Below, one piece after another: positions 26,571 to 34,833 of a DNA stretch of 64,000 nucleotides. Each line of letters starts with the position of its first letter. The stretch's first letter is position 1. The notes under the pieces were generated by a model that saw nothing but the letters and a program-made list of their open reading frames with translations, was not told the DNA's origin and ran no database searches. This DNA is from GCA-2715645 sp042095375 (lineage in GTDB: Bacteria > Bacteroidota > Bacteroidia > Cytophagales > MED-G16): positions 71,469 through 135,468 of the forward strand of contig JBELBJ010000002.1 in assembly GCA_042095375.1 (NCBI GenBank), given 5' to 3'. The translations under genes and the position numbers were made by a program.

Positions 26571-27584
26571 ATGAATAAAAAAAAAATATCTATTGGGATA
26601 ATAGGAATTGGAAGAATTGGAAAAATACATCTAAAAAATTTATTTAATCATTTTAAATCTATAAAAATTGGAGCCATTTCAGATACTAATGAAAAACTAG
26701 AAAAATTATGTAAAACATATAATATAGGAAAATACTACAAATCATATCAAGATTTAATAAAAGATAAATCTATAGATGCAGTTTTAATTTGTTCTCCAAC
26801 AAGTTTTCATTCAAAACAAATCATATTTGCTGCAAAACATAAAAAAGATATATTTTGTGAAAAACCTGTTGATTTATCTTTAGAAAAAACAATAGAAATA
26901 TTAAATATTATCAATAAGACTAAAGTAAAATTTATGATAGGGTTTAATAGAAGATTTGATCCAGATTTCATGAAAGTAAAAAAAATGGTTGATAAGGGAA
27001 AAATCGGAAAAGTTCAAACTATAAAAATCACAAGCAGAGACCCTAATCCTCCCTCAATAAATTATATAAAAAATTCTGGGGGATTATTTGTTGACATGAC
27101 AATACATGATTTTGATATGGCTTGTAACATAGCAAATTCTGAAGTAAATGAAGTTTTTACTTCTGTAAACACAATAAACAAGAAAATTAAACAGGCTGGA
27201 GATATAGATACTGCAATAACCACACTAAAATTTGAAAATAATATAATTTGTTCTATTGATAATAGTAGAAAATCAGTATATGGCTATGATCAAAGAATTG
27301 AAATTTTTGGATCTAAAGGAATGTGTGGAATTGCTAAAAAGAATAATACAAATACTTTTCTAATTAATGATAAAAAAATAAAAAAATCATTTCCAAAAGA
27401 TTTTTTTATTACAAGATATAAACATGCTTATATTAATGAAATGAAGGAATTTGTAGATTGTTTAATTAATAATAACAAGCCTTCTGTAGGAATAGAAGAT
27501 GCTGTTAGCTCAATTCGGATAGCAATAGCAGCAAAACTTTCTTATAAAAAAAATAAAAAAGTTGAATTAAAAACTCTTTACTAA
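26571..27584 (+). CDS. iolG: Inositol 2-dehydrogenase (Gfo/Idh/MocA family)
   Basis: 337 residues. NAD-dependent oxidation of myo-inositol to scyllo-inosose, the first catabolic step. Rossmann motif GIIGIGRIGKIH at 8-19, catalytic-lysine motif CEKPVDLS at about 98-105, and DMTIHDFDMA with the conserved Asp/His of the active site. No signal peptide, so cytoplasmic, unlike the exported paralogue at 48317. Placement after iolE and before a symporter supports the inositol assignment over other sugars. Confidence 0.92.
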   Translation: MNKKKISIGIIGIGRIGKIHLKNLFNHFKSIKIGAISDTNEKLEKLCKTYNIGKYYKSYQDLIKDKSIDAVLICSPTSFHSKQIIFAAKHKKDIFCEKPVDLSLEKTIEILNIINKTKVKFMIGFNRRFDPDFMKVKKMVDKGKIGKVQTIKITSRDPNPPSINYIKNSGGLFVDMTIHDFDMACNIANSEVNEVFTSVNTINKKIKQAGDIDTAITTLKFENNIICSIDNSRKSVYGYDQRIEIFGSKGMCGIAKKNNTNTFLINDKKIKKSFPKDFFITRYKHAYINEMKEFVDCLINNNKPSVGIEDAVSSIRIAIAAKLSYKKNKKVELKTLY

Positions 27585-27586
27585 AA

Positions 27587-29158
27587 ATGTTGACATTTAT
27601 AACATTTATATTTTTCACCCTTTTCGTAGCAATATATACATGGTATAAACTGAAAAAAGAAAATTTATCATCCAAAGAGGGGTATTTTCTGGGAGGCAGA
27701 AGTCTAACAGGAGTAGTAATTGCAGGATCTATGTTACTAACAAATATTTCAACTGAACATCTAATAGGGATGAATGGTTCTTCCTATAAAAATGGTTTTA
27801 TAATTATTGCTTGGGAAGTTACTTCTTCTTTGGCATTAATTTTTGCTGCACTATATTTTGTTCCTAAATATTTAAAAATGGGCCTTATTACAATTCCACA
27901 ATTTTTAGAATCTAGATTTGATAATACGACAAGAACCATAGTAGCATTATTTTTAATTGTATCATTTGTAATTACTCTTCTACCTATAGTTTTATATACT
28001 GGTGCTATTAATATAGAAAGTATTTTTAATATTTCAGAAACTTTTAATATTTCTAAATCTCAGGGGTTATGGATAACTGTAATTGCTATAGGAAGTTTGG
28101 GTGCTATTTACGCTTTTTTCGGAGGATTAAAAGCAGTAGCAATTTCTGATACAATTAACGGCTATGGTTTATTAATTGGTGGTACTGCAATCCCTTTAAT
28201 TGCATTAGTAAGTATTGGAGATGGAAACGTAATAGAAGGATTAACGAAGGTATATAATAATGACCCTGAAAAATTTAATGTAATCGGAACACGGGATTCT
28301 GTAATGCCATTTGAAGTTTTATTTACTGGTTTAATAATTAATCAAATATATTTTTGGTGTATGAACCAAACAATCATTCAAAGAGCTTTAGGAGCAAAAA
28401 GCTTAATAGAAGCCCAAAAAGGTTTATTGTTTACTGGTATTCTAAAAATTATAATACCATTCATAATTGTTTTACCAGGCGTTATAGGATACTACTACTT
28501 TGGAGATTCATTATATGAAAATCAAGATATGATTTATCCAGAGCTAATTAAAAAAGTTCTTCCTTTAGGCCTAGTCGGTTTATTTGCAGCAGTAATTATG
28601 GGAGCTGTATTAAGTACATTCAATAGCGTACTTAATAGTGCAGCTACAATTTTTAGTATAGATTTTTATAAAAAACATATAGATAAAAATGTAAGTGAAA
28701 ATAAATTGGTAAAAGTTGGAAAATTAACAACTTTAATTTTAGCAATTTTTGCAATTATTGTTGCTCCAATTATGGCTAATGCACCAGATGGGCTGTATCA
28801 ATTATTACAGAAATTGAATGGGATATTTTTTATTCCTATAGCATCAATTATGATAGCAGGATTTTTTACAAAAAGTATTTCTGCCATTGCTGCAAAAATA
28901 TCTTTATTTGTTGGATTACTTTTTTATATAAATGTGACTTTTATTTTTGAATCAGATATTCATTTTGTTCATGTTTGGGGAATTGAATTTATATTAAATA
29001 TGGTTACTATGTTTATTTTTTCTTATATTTTTCCTCACAAAAAAAAGGAAGAAAGAAAAAGTGAAAATCATATAGAATTAATTGAATGGAAGTATGCAAA
29101 AGGAATCTCATTTATTATAGCATTTATTACTATATCCATTTATATTCTACTTAGCTAA
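27587..29158 (+). CDS. Solute:sodium symporter (SSS), probable inositol importer
   Basis: 523 residues with about 14 membrane helices. SSF-family signatures: EGYFLGGRSLTGVVIAGSM, LTNISTEHLIG, IYAFFGGLKAVAISDT and VLSTFNSVLNSAATIF. The branch resembles the SGLT/inositol-glucose type rather than proline or acetate carriers. It begins two bases after iolG as last gene of the operon, so myo-inositol uptake is the best-supported role (from context). No outer-membrane transporter for inositol is in the operon, so entry across the outer membrane probably uses porins. Confidence 0.88.
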   Translation: MLTFITFIFFTLFVAIYTWYKLKKENLSSKEGYFLGGRSLTGVVIAGSMLLTNISTEHLIGMNGSSYKNGFIIIAWEVTSSLALIFAALYFVPKYLKMGLITIPQFLESRFDNTTRTIVALFLIVSFVITLLPIVLYTGAINIESIFNISETFNISKSQGLWITVIAIGSLGAIYAFFGGLKAVAISDTINGYGLLIGGTAIPLIALVSIGDGNVIEGLTKVYNNDPEKFNVIGTRDSVMPFEVLFTGLIINQIYFWCMNQTIIQRALGAKSLIEAQKGLLFTGILKIIIPFIIVLPGVIGYYYFGDSLYENQDMIYPELIKKVLPLGLVGLFAAVIMGAVLSTFNSVLNSAATIFSIDFYKKHIDKNVSENKLVKVGKLTTLILAIFAIIVAPIMANAPDGLYQLLQKLNGIFFIPIASIMIAGFFTKSISAIAAKISLFVGLLFYINVTFIFESDIHFVHVWGIEFILNMVTMFIFSYIFPHKKKEERKSENHIELIEWKYAKGISFIIAFITISIYILLS

Positions 29159-29171
29159 TTGTATTATTTAC

Positions 29172-30185
29172 TTAAAAGTACAATTGCTTATTTTCTCTAA
29201 ATGATTCAGTTGCTTTTTCAGCAATTAAAGTAGCCTGTATACCATCTTCTATAGTAATCTCTGGTTTTCTTGATTGAACAATACAATTAATGAACTCTTG
29301 GATTTCATTTATAAAGGCTTGTTTGAATCTGTCTTGAAAAGACTGAAAACATTCTTTTGCTATTTCTTTATTGTCAAGAATTTGCACTAAACTTTTTTGT
29401 GGTGCAGAAGCAATCTTAATGGTTGCTTTTGTCCCAATTACTTCTGTTTCGACATTGTATCCATGAGAAGCAGTTCTTCCGGCAAGAAAAAAAGCCATAG
29501 AACCATTTTTGAATTGCATTAGTGATGTCACATTATCACCATCTTTATATTTACTAAATTCAGGATAAGAATAACAACCCCCTACAGAAAATATAGTTTT
29601 TGGTTCACTCTTTAAAAACCACCTAGACAAATCAATATCATGGATTGCCATATCTAAAAACTGACCGCCACTATATTTAGCATATTTTATTGAATTTGAA
29701 ATTTGAGATTCTGGATCAACCGAATATCCTCTAAAAAGTATTGGTTTACCAATAACTCCTTTATCAATATTTTCTTTTATATATATATATGAAGGATCGT
29801 ATCTTCTCATAAATCCTAACATAAAAATCAGATTTTTTTTAAGATCTACAAGCTTTTTAATACCTAAACATTCATTAAGGTTTATTCCCAAAGGCTTTTC
29901 ACAAAAAACATGAAGTCCTTTGTTTAAAGCAATGGTTGAATGTTTATAATGTTGATTTGAAGAAGAAACTATAATTATTGCATCAAGTTTAGCTTGATCT
30001 ATCATTTTTTCATAATTATCATAGCAATTGATATCATTAATTTTTTTTTTAATTTTATTTAATTCTTCATTATTTAAACTACATGCAGCAACTAATTTGG
30101 CTCCCGTAATATTATTTAAAATATTATTAGCATGAATATAACCTAATCTTCCTAAGCCAACTATACCTAATCTAATCTCTTTCAT
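29172..30185 (-). CDS. Second IolG-like Gfo/Idh/MocA dehydrogenase
   Basis: 337 residues, same length and layout as the operon iolG: GIVGLGRLGYIHANN at the N terminus, CEKPLGINL, and DMAIHDIDLSRWFL at the active site. Probably a cytoplasmic inositol-stereoisomer (scyllo- or chiro-) dehydrogenase, or a second inositol 2-dehydrogenase. This is inferred from similarity and its position tail-to-tail with the operon, with 13 bases between the stops. It is divergent from the aminotransferase gene across a 110-base spacer that should hold both promoters. Confidence 0.85.
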   Translation of the reverse strand: MKEIRLGIVGLGRLGYIHANNILNNITGAKLVAACSLNNEELNKIKKKINDINCYDNYEKMIDQAKLDAIIIVSSSNQHYKHSTIALNKGLHVFCEKPLGINLNECLGIKKLVDLKKNLIFMLGFMRRYDPSYIYIKENIDKGVIGKPILFRGYSVDPESQISNSIKYAKYSGGQFLDMAIHDIDLSRWFLKSEPKTIFSVGGCYSYPEFSKYKDGDNVTSLMQFKNGSMAFFLAGRTASHGYNVETEVIGTKATIKIASAPQKSLVQILDNKEIAKECFQSFQDRFKQAFINEIQEFINCIVQSRKPEITIEDGIQATLIAEKATESFRENKQLYF

Positions 30186-30295
30186 ACATTTAATATAATA
30201 AAAAAATAAATTGAATTCGTTTTTTTAAATTATCTTAAGCAACTACATTTAGTATTATAATTTAATTAAATTGAGTTATCTATAATTAGAAATAA

Positions 30296-31627
30296 ATGAA
30301 TAAGTATTCAAAGCAATTTAACCTAGATCACACAATATTTGCTTGGTCAAATCAAAAAGGTCTAGATCCTATACATGTAGAAAAAGCAAAAGGAGTTTAT
30401 TTATATGATGATAAAGGAAAAAAATATATAGATTTTTCATCGCAACTTATGAATGTAAATGTTGGACACGGAAGACAAGAAGTTACTGAAGCTGTTAAAA
30501 AGCAAATGGAAAAATTAAGTTATGTAAGTCCTCCATTCACAACCGATTCTAGGGGGATTTTAGGAAAAAAAATAGCAGACATAACTCCAGAAAATTTAAA
30601 CAAAACATTCTTTACTTTAGGTGGTGCTGAATCAAACGAAAATGCAATTATACTTGCTAGGTTACATACAAACAAACATAAAATTATTACACACTATAGA
30701 TCTTATCATGGAGCAACAATTGGAGCAGTAAGTGCAGGAGGAGATCCAAGAAAAAATGAAATTGATAATCAACAAGTTCCAAACTGCATTCATGTTGAAA
30801 ATCCATATTATTATAGATGTCCATGGTATTCATCCTCATTTAAAGAATGTGGAGAAAGGGCAATAAAAAATTTAGAAAATTCTATAAATTATGAAGGTTC
30901 AAAAAACATTGCTGCAATAATGATGGAAGGGGAATCTGGATCATCAGGATGTATAAAATACCCTCCAAACTATCTAAAAAAAGTTTCTAAATTATGTAAA
31001 AAATATAATATCCTTTTAATAATCGATGAGGTCATGAGTGGTTTTTGTAGAACAGGAAAATGGTTTGGATTCAATCATCATGATATAAAACCCGATATTG
31101 TAACTATAGCAAAAGGAATTACATCTGGATATATTCCATTAGGTGGTGTAATTGTATCAAATGAAATTATAGATACTTTTAATAATAAATTTCTTCCTTT
31201 AGGACTTACATATTCTGCCCATTCTGTTGCATGTGCCGCTGCAAACTCAGTTTTAGATATTTGTGATAAAGAAAATTTAAATGAAAATGCTACAAATATT
31301 GGTTCATATACAGATCAATTAATGAAAAAACTTATTAATAAACATCCATCCATTGGTGATTGGAGAAATACTGGGATGTTGGGATGTATAGAATTAGTAA
31401 AAAACAGAAAAACAAAAGAGCCCCTAGCTCCATTTAATGCCAGTGCATCTGAAATGAAACAAATGAATCAAGTTACTTCTAAACTGAGAGAACTTGGGAT
31501 GTTTACCTACTGCAAATGGAATTTTATATTTGTTGCGCCTCCTTTGATTGCTAAAAAAGACGAAATAGATGAAGGAATTGATATTATTTCAAAAGCTTTA
31601 TCTATTGCAGATGAATTTTATCATTGA
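30296..31627 (+). CDS. Class III (PLP) aminotransferase
   Basis: 443 residues, fold-type I, omega-aminotransferase group. N-terminal FAWSNQKGLDPIHVEKAKG and YIDFSSQLMNVNVGHG. PLP site: LGGAESNENAI, YRSYHGATIGAVSAGGD, IDEVMSGFCRTG, with Schiff-base Lys273 in IAKGITSGY. The N-terminal segment resembles taurine-pyruvate and beta-alanine/omega-amino-acid transaminases more than ornithine enzymes; the amino donor cannot be fixed by eye. The PutP-like symporter begins six bases downstream, so the pair may import and deaminate one amino compound. Confidence 0.88.
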   Translation: MNKYSKQFNLDHTIFAWSNQKGLDPIHVEKAKGVYLYDDKGKKYIDFSSQLMNVNVGHGRQEVTEAVKKQMEKLSYVSPPFTTDSRGILGKKIADITPENLNKTFFTLGGAESNENAIILARLHTNKHKIITHYRSYHGATIGAVSAGGDPRKNEIDNQQVPNCIHVENPYYYRCPWYSSSFKECGERAIKNLENSINYEGSKNIAAIMMEGESGSSGCIKYPPNYLKKVSKLCKKYNILLIIDEVMSGFCRTGKWFGFNHHDIKPDIVTIAKGITSGYIPLGGVIVSNEIIDTFNNKFLPLGLTYSAHSVACAAANSVLDICDKENLNENATNIGSYTDQLMKKLINKHPSIGDWRNTGMLGCIELVKNRKTKEPLAPFNASASEMKQMNQVTSKLRELGMFTYCKWNFIFVAPPLIAKKDEIDEGIDIISKALSIADEFYH

Positions 31628-31633
31628 TTCATT

Positions 31634-33145
31634 ATGATAATTAAACTTTTTATTTTAGTTATATATTTTGGAGTTTTATTTTTTATAGGTTGGTGGTCTT
31701 CAAAAAAAATCAAAGACATTAAGGATTATTATGTTGGCGGAAAAAAACTTGGATATTGGGTAGTAGCATTTTCAACTAGAGCAACTGGCGAATCAGCTTG
31801 GTTATTATTAGGATTGACTGGATTAGGTGCAATTGTTGGAATTAGTGCTTTTTGGGTTGTTATAGGTGAAGTAATTGGTGTTTCTTTAGCATGGATTTTT
31901 ATGGCAAAAAAATTCAAAAGAATTACTGATAAATTTAATTCAATCACAATACCTGATTATTTAGTTAGTAGATTCAATTCAAAAACAAATAATCTCAGAA
32001 TTCTATCATCTATATTTTTATCATTTTTTATAATAATCTATGTTAGTGCTCAAATTGATGCTACTGGATCTGCATTTGAAGCATTTTTAAATTGGAACTA
32101 TTTTGTTGGAGCAATAGTAGGATATGGAATTGTTCTACTTTATATAATTTTTGGTGGTTTTGTAGCAGTAGCATGGTCTGATTTAATTCAAGGATCATTA
32201 ATGTTTCTAGCACTTTTAATTTTACCAATTATTGGATATATATCTTACAGTAATAACATTCCACTTTTTGAAAGTATTAACAAAATAGATCCTGGATTGA
32301 TTTCGATTTGGGGTCCTGGTGGTTTTAATTCTATTAATATAGCAACAATCATTGGATATCTATGTATTGGATTGGCTTTCTTAGGATCTCCTCAGATTTT
32401 TGTCAGATTTATGTCTATAAAAAGTGAAGAAGAAATTGATAAAGGAAAATGGGTTGCTATTTTATTTACTTTAATTACTGATTCTTCAGCTGTGATGATT
32501 GGAATATTAGCTCGATCTTTATTTACAGATCTCGGTTCAGATGTAGAGAGCATACTAGGTAATAATGGACAAAATTCTTTAATACTTATGGTAGAGTATT
32601 TATTGCCACTTACTTTTGTTGGTATTTATATGGCCGTAGTCTTAGCCGCAATAATGTCAACTGTAGACTCCTTATTAGTATTAGCATCTAGTACAATTGT
32701 CAGAGACATTTATCAAAAAATAATTAATCCAAAAACACATGTTAAAGATTTGATAGGAATTTCAAGATTAACTACTTTCATTATGGCTTCTATAGCATTA
32801 GCTGTTGCCATTATTGTAGCAATATCAACCCCTGAAAGAACTATTTTTTGGTTTGTTCTTGTTGGATTTCATGGAATTGCAGCAAGTTTTTGTCCTACAA
32901 TAATTCTTTCGCTCTTTTGGAAAGGTTTTACTGAAAAAGGAGCTATTTCATCTATGATTGTTGGATTTTTAGCTGTACTTTTTTTTAAGTTCGTAATGCC
33001 AAAAGTTGAATATATTGGAATTTATTTCGACAAAATTGCTGAGTTGGCTCCTGCCCTTCTTCTAGGTTTATTAACTGGATATATAGTTTCAAAAATTTAT
33101 CCAAATAAGGAATTGGAAGATGAATTTAAAAAAATAAGTAAATAA
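31634..33145 (+). CDS. PutP-like sodium:amino-acid symporter
   Basis: 503 residues with about 13 membrane helices. SSF signatures in the PutP branch: DYYVGGKKLGYWVVAFSTRA, GESAWLLLGLTGLG, IIFGGFVAVAWSDLIQG, FVRFMSIKSEEE and AAIMSTVDSLLVLASS. Proline is the family prototype substrate. Its partner here is an aminotransferase rather than proline dehydrogenase, so a different amino compound is possible. Likely co-transcribed with the aminotransferase before it and the amidohydrolase after it. Confidence 0.88.
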   Translation: MIIKLFILVIYFGVLFFIGWWSSKKIKDIKDYYVGGKKLGYWVVAFSTRATGESAWLLLGLTGLGAIVGISAFWVVIGEVIGVSLAWIFMAKKFKRITDKFNSITIPDYLVSRFNSKTNNLRILSSIFLSFFIIIYVSAQIDATGSAFEAFLNWNYFVGAIVGYGIVLLYIIFGGFVAVAWSDLIQGSLMFLALLILPIIGYISYSNNIPLFESINKIDPGLISIWGPGGFNSINIATIIGYLCIGLAFLGSPQIFVRFMSIKSEEEIDKGKWVAILFTLITDSSAVMIGILARSLFTDLGSDVESILGNNGQNSLILMVEYLLPLTFVGIYMAVVLAAIMSTVDSLLVLASSTIVRDIYQKIINPKTHVKDLIGISRLTTFIMASIALAVAIIVAISTPERTIFWFVLVGFHGIAASFCPTIILSLFWKGFTEKGAISSMIVGFLAVLFFKFVMPKVEYIGIYFDKIAELAPALLLGLLTGYIVSKIYPNKELEDEFKKISK

Positions 33146-33173
33146 AGATTATATTTAAAACAGTTTAACCCTA

Positions 33174-34832
33174 ATGAAAAAATTTAATAGAAGACAATTT
33201 ATAGGATCAATTCCAGCCTTAGCGATGGTATCTTGTTATACTAGTCAGAAACCAGATATCATATTATATAATGCCAATATTATAACTGTTAACCCACTCC
33301 AACCAAAAGCTGAAGCAATAGCTATATCTGGAGACAAAATAGTTGCTATTGGAAATAATGATGAAATACTTAATCTTGCATCAGGTATTACAAAAAAAAT
33401 TGATATTGATAACAAAACTATTACTCCAGGCTTTATTGATGCCCATTCTCACCCAGCATCATCTGGAAGATCTCACCTTAGAAAGGTTGACTGTGATTTA
33501 AGATCAATTGAAGAAATTAAAAATGCTATATATGAGAGAACAAAAATCACTCCTATAGGAAATTGGATTTCTGGCTTTAAATATGATGATACTAAAACAC
33601 GAGAAAAAAGATTTATAAATAATAAAGATCTAGATGAAGTGTCTCCAGAACACCCTGTAATAATTACTCATCGAGGTGGGCATACTGCTTACGTGAATTC
33701 TTTAGCGTTATCACTTGCGAAAATTGATAAGAATACTTTTAATCCAGAAGGAGGTCAAATCGGTCGAGATAATGAGACTGGTGAGTTAAATGGTAGATTA
33801 TTAGAAAGCGCTACATATCCTGTGGAGAGACTTGTCCCAAATGAGTTTACAAGAGAAGACTATCAAGAAGGAGCTAAACTTATATCTGAAATGATGTCAA
33901 AATCAGGAATAACATCTGTAACTGATGCTGGAACAGGAGTAAAAACATTACAAAGTTACCAAGATGCGTATGATGATGGTGAATTAAAAACCAGAATTTA
34001 TTGTATGATAAGGGGGTATGCTTTTGATGAAATAAATTCATCTGGGAAAAAAACAGGTCATGGAAATAATTGGGTTAGAGTAGGTGCATTAAAGTTAGTT
34101 TGTGATGGATCTATTTCAGAAAGAACAGCTAGATTATCTGAGCCATATATAGATAGGCCGAATGATTATGGTATTATAGTTAATGATGAAGATCAACTAT
34201 ATGAACAAGCTATAAATGCACATTTACAAGATTGGCAAATTGGAATTCATGCAAATGGTGATGTTGGCATTGATATTTCCCTTCGTGTATTTGAAAGGTT
34301 ACAAAAAGAAAAATACAGAAAAGATGCAAGATTCAGGCTAGAACACTGTACAATAATTAATAATGATTTAGTTCAAAGAATTAAAGCTTTAAATGCAATT
34401 CCTAATCCTTTCTCTACATATGTTTATTTTCATGGAGAAAAAATGAAAGAATATGGTAAAAAAAGATTGGAAAACATGTTTGCGGTTAGAAGTTTTCTTG
34501 ATGCTGGAATAAATGTAACCCAAACATCAGATTATCCTCCTGGCCCATATGAGCCAATGATGGCTATTCAATCAAGTGTTACTCGTACTGATTATAATGG
34601 TGAAGTTTGGGGACCTAATCAAAAGATTAGTGTTGAAGAAGCAATTAAAGTAGGAACTATTAATGGTGCCTATGCTTCATATGAAGAAGATATAAAAGGT
34701 TCACTAGAAATTGGTAAACTTGCTGATTTAGTTATTTTAGAAAAAGATCCAAGAAAAATAGATCCATTGTCAATTATAGATATACCAATACAAAGAACAA
34801 TGGTAGGCGGAAACTGGTCATATGAATCTTAA
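33174..34832 (+). CDS. Exported YtcJ-type amidohydrolase
   Basis: 552 residues. N-terminal NRRQFIGSIPALAMVSC is a twin-arginine-type signal with a lipobox-like end at Cys21, so it is probably a periplasm-facing lipoprotein. Amidohydrolase TIM barrel of the YtcJ group: PGFIDAHSHPASSG (HxH metal ligands), ITHRGGHTAYVNS, GALKLVCDGSISERTA, QIGIHANGDVGID, FRLEHCTIIN and TSDYPPGPYEP. The substrate is unknown; amides or carbamates of amino compounds are possible. It follows the symporter by 28 bases. Confidence 0.88.
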   Translation: MKKFNRRQFIGSIPALAMVSCYTSQKPDIILYNANIITVNPLQPKAEAIAISGDKIVAIGNNDEILNLASGITKKIDIDNKTITPGFIDAHSHPASSGRSHLRKVDCDLRSIEEIKNAIYERTKITPIGNWISGFKYDDTKTREKRFINNKDLDEVSPEHPVIITHRGGHTAYVNSLALSLAKIDKNTFNPEGGQIGRDNETGELNGRLLESATYPVERLVPNEFTREDYQEGAKLISEMMSKSGITSVTDAGTGVKTLQSYQDAYDDGELKTRIYCMIRGYAFDEINSSGKKTGHGNNWVRVGALKLVCDGSISERTARLSEPYIDRPNDYGIIVNDEDQLYEQAINAHLQDWQIGIHANGDVGIDISLRVFERLQKEKYRKDARFRLEHCTIINNDLVQRIKALNAIPNPFSTYVYFHGEKMKEYGKKRLENMFAVRSFLDAGINVTQTSDYPPGPYEPMMAIQSSVTRTDYNGEVWGPNQKISVEEAIKVGTINGAYASYEEDIKGSLEIGKLADLVILEKDPRKIDPLSIIDIPIQRTMVGGNWSYES

Positions 34833-34833
34833 T

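Noticed and set aside
29157..29184. Hairpin between the inositol symporter and the second IolG-like gene
   Set aside because: AATTGTA/TACAATT can pair, but the stem is short and AT-only with a long loop, too weak to call a terminator.
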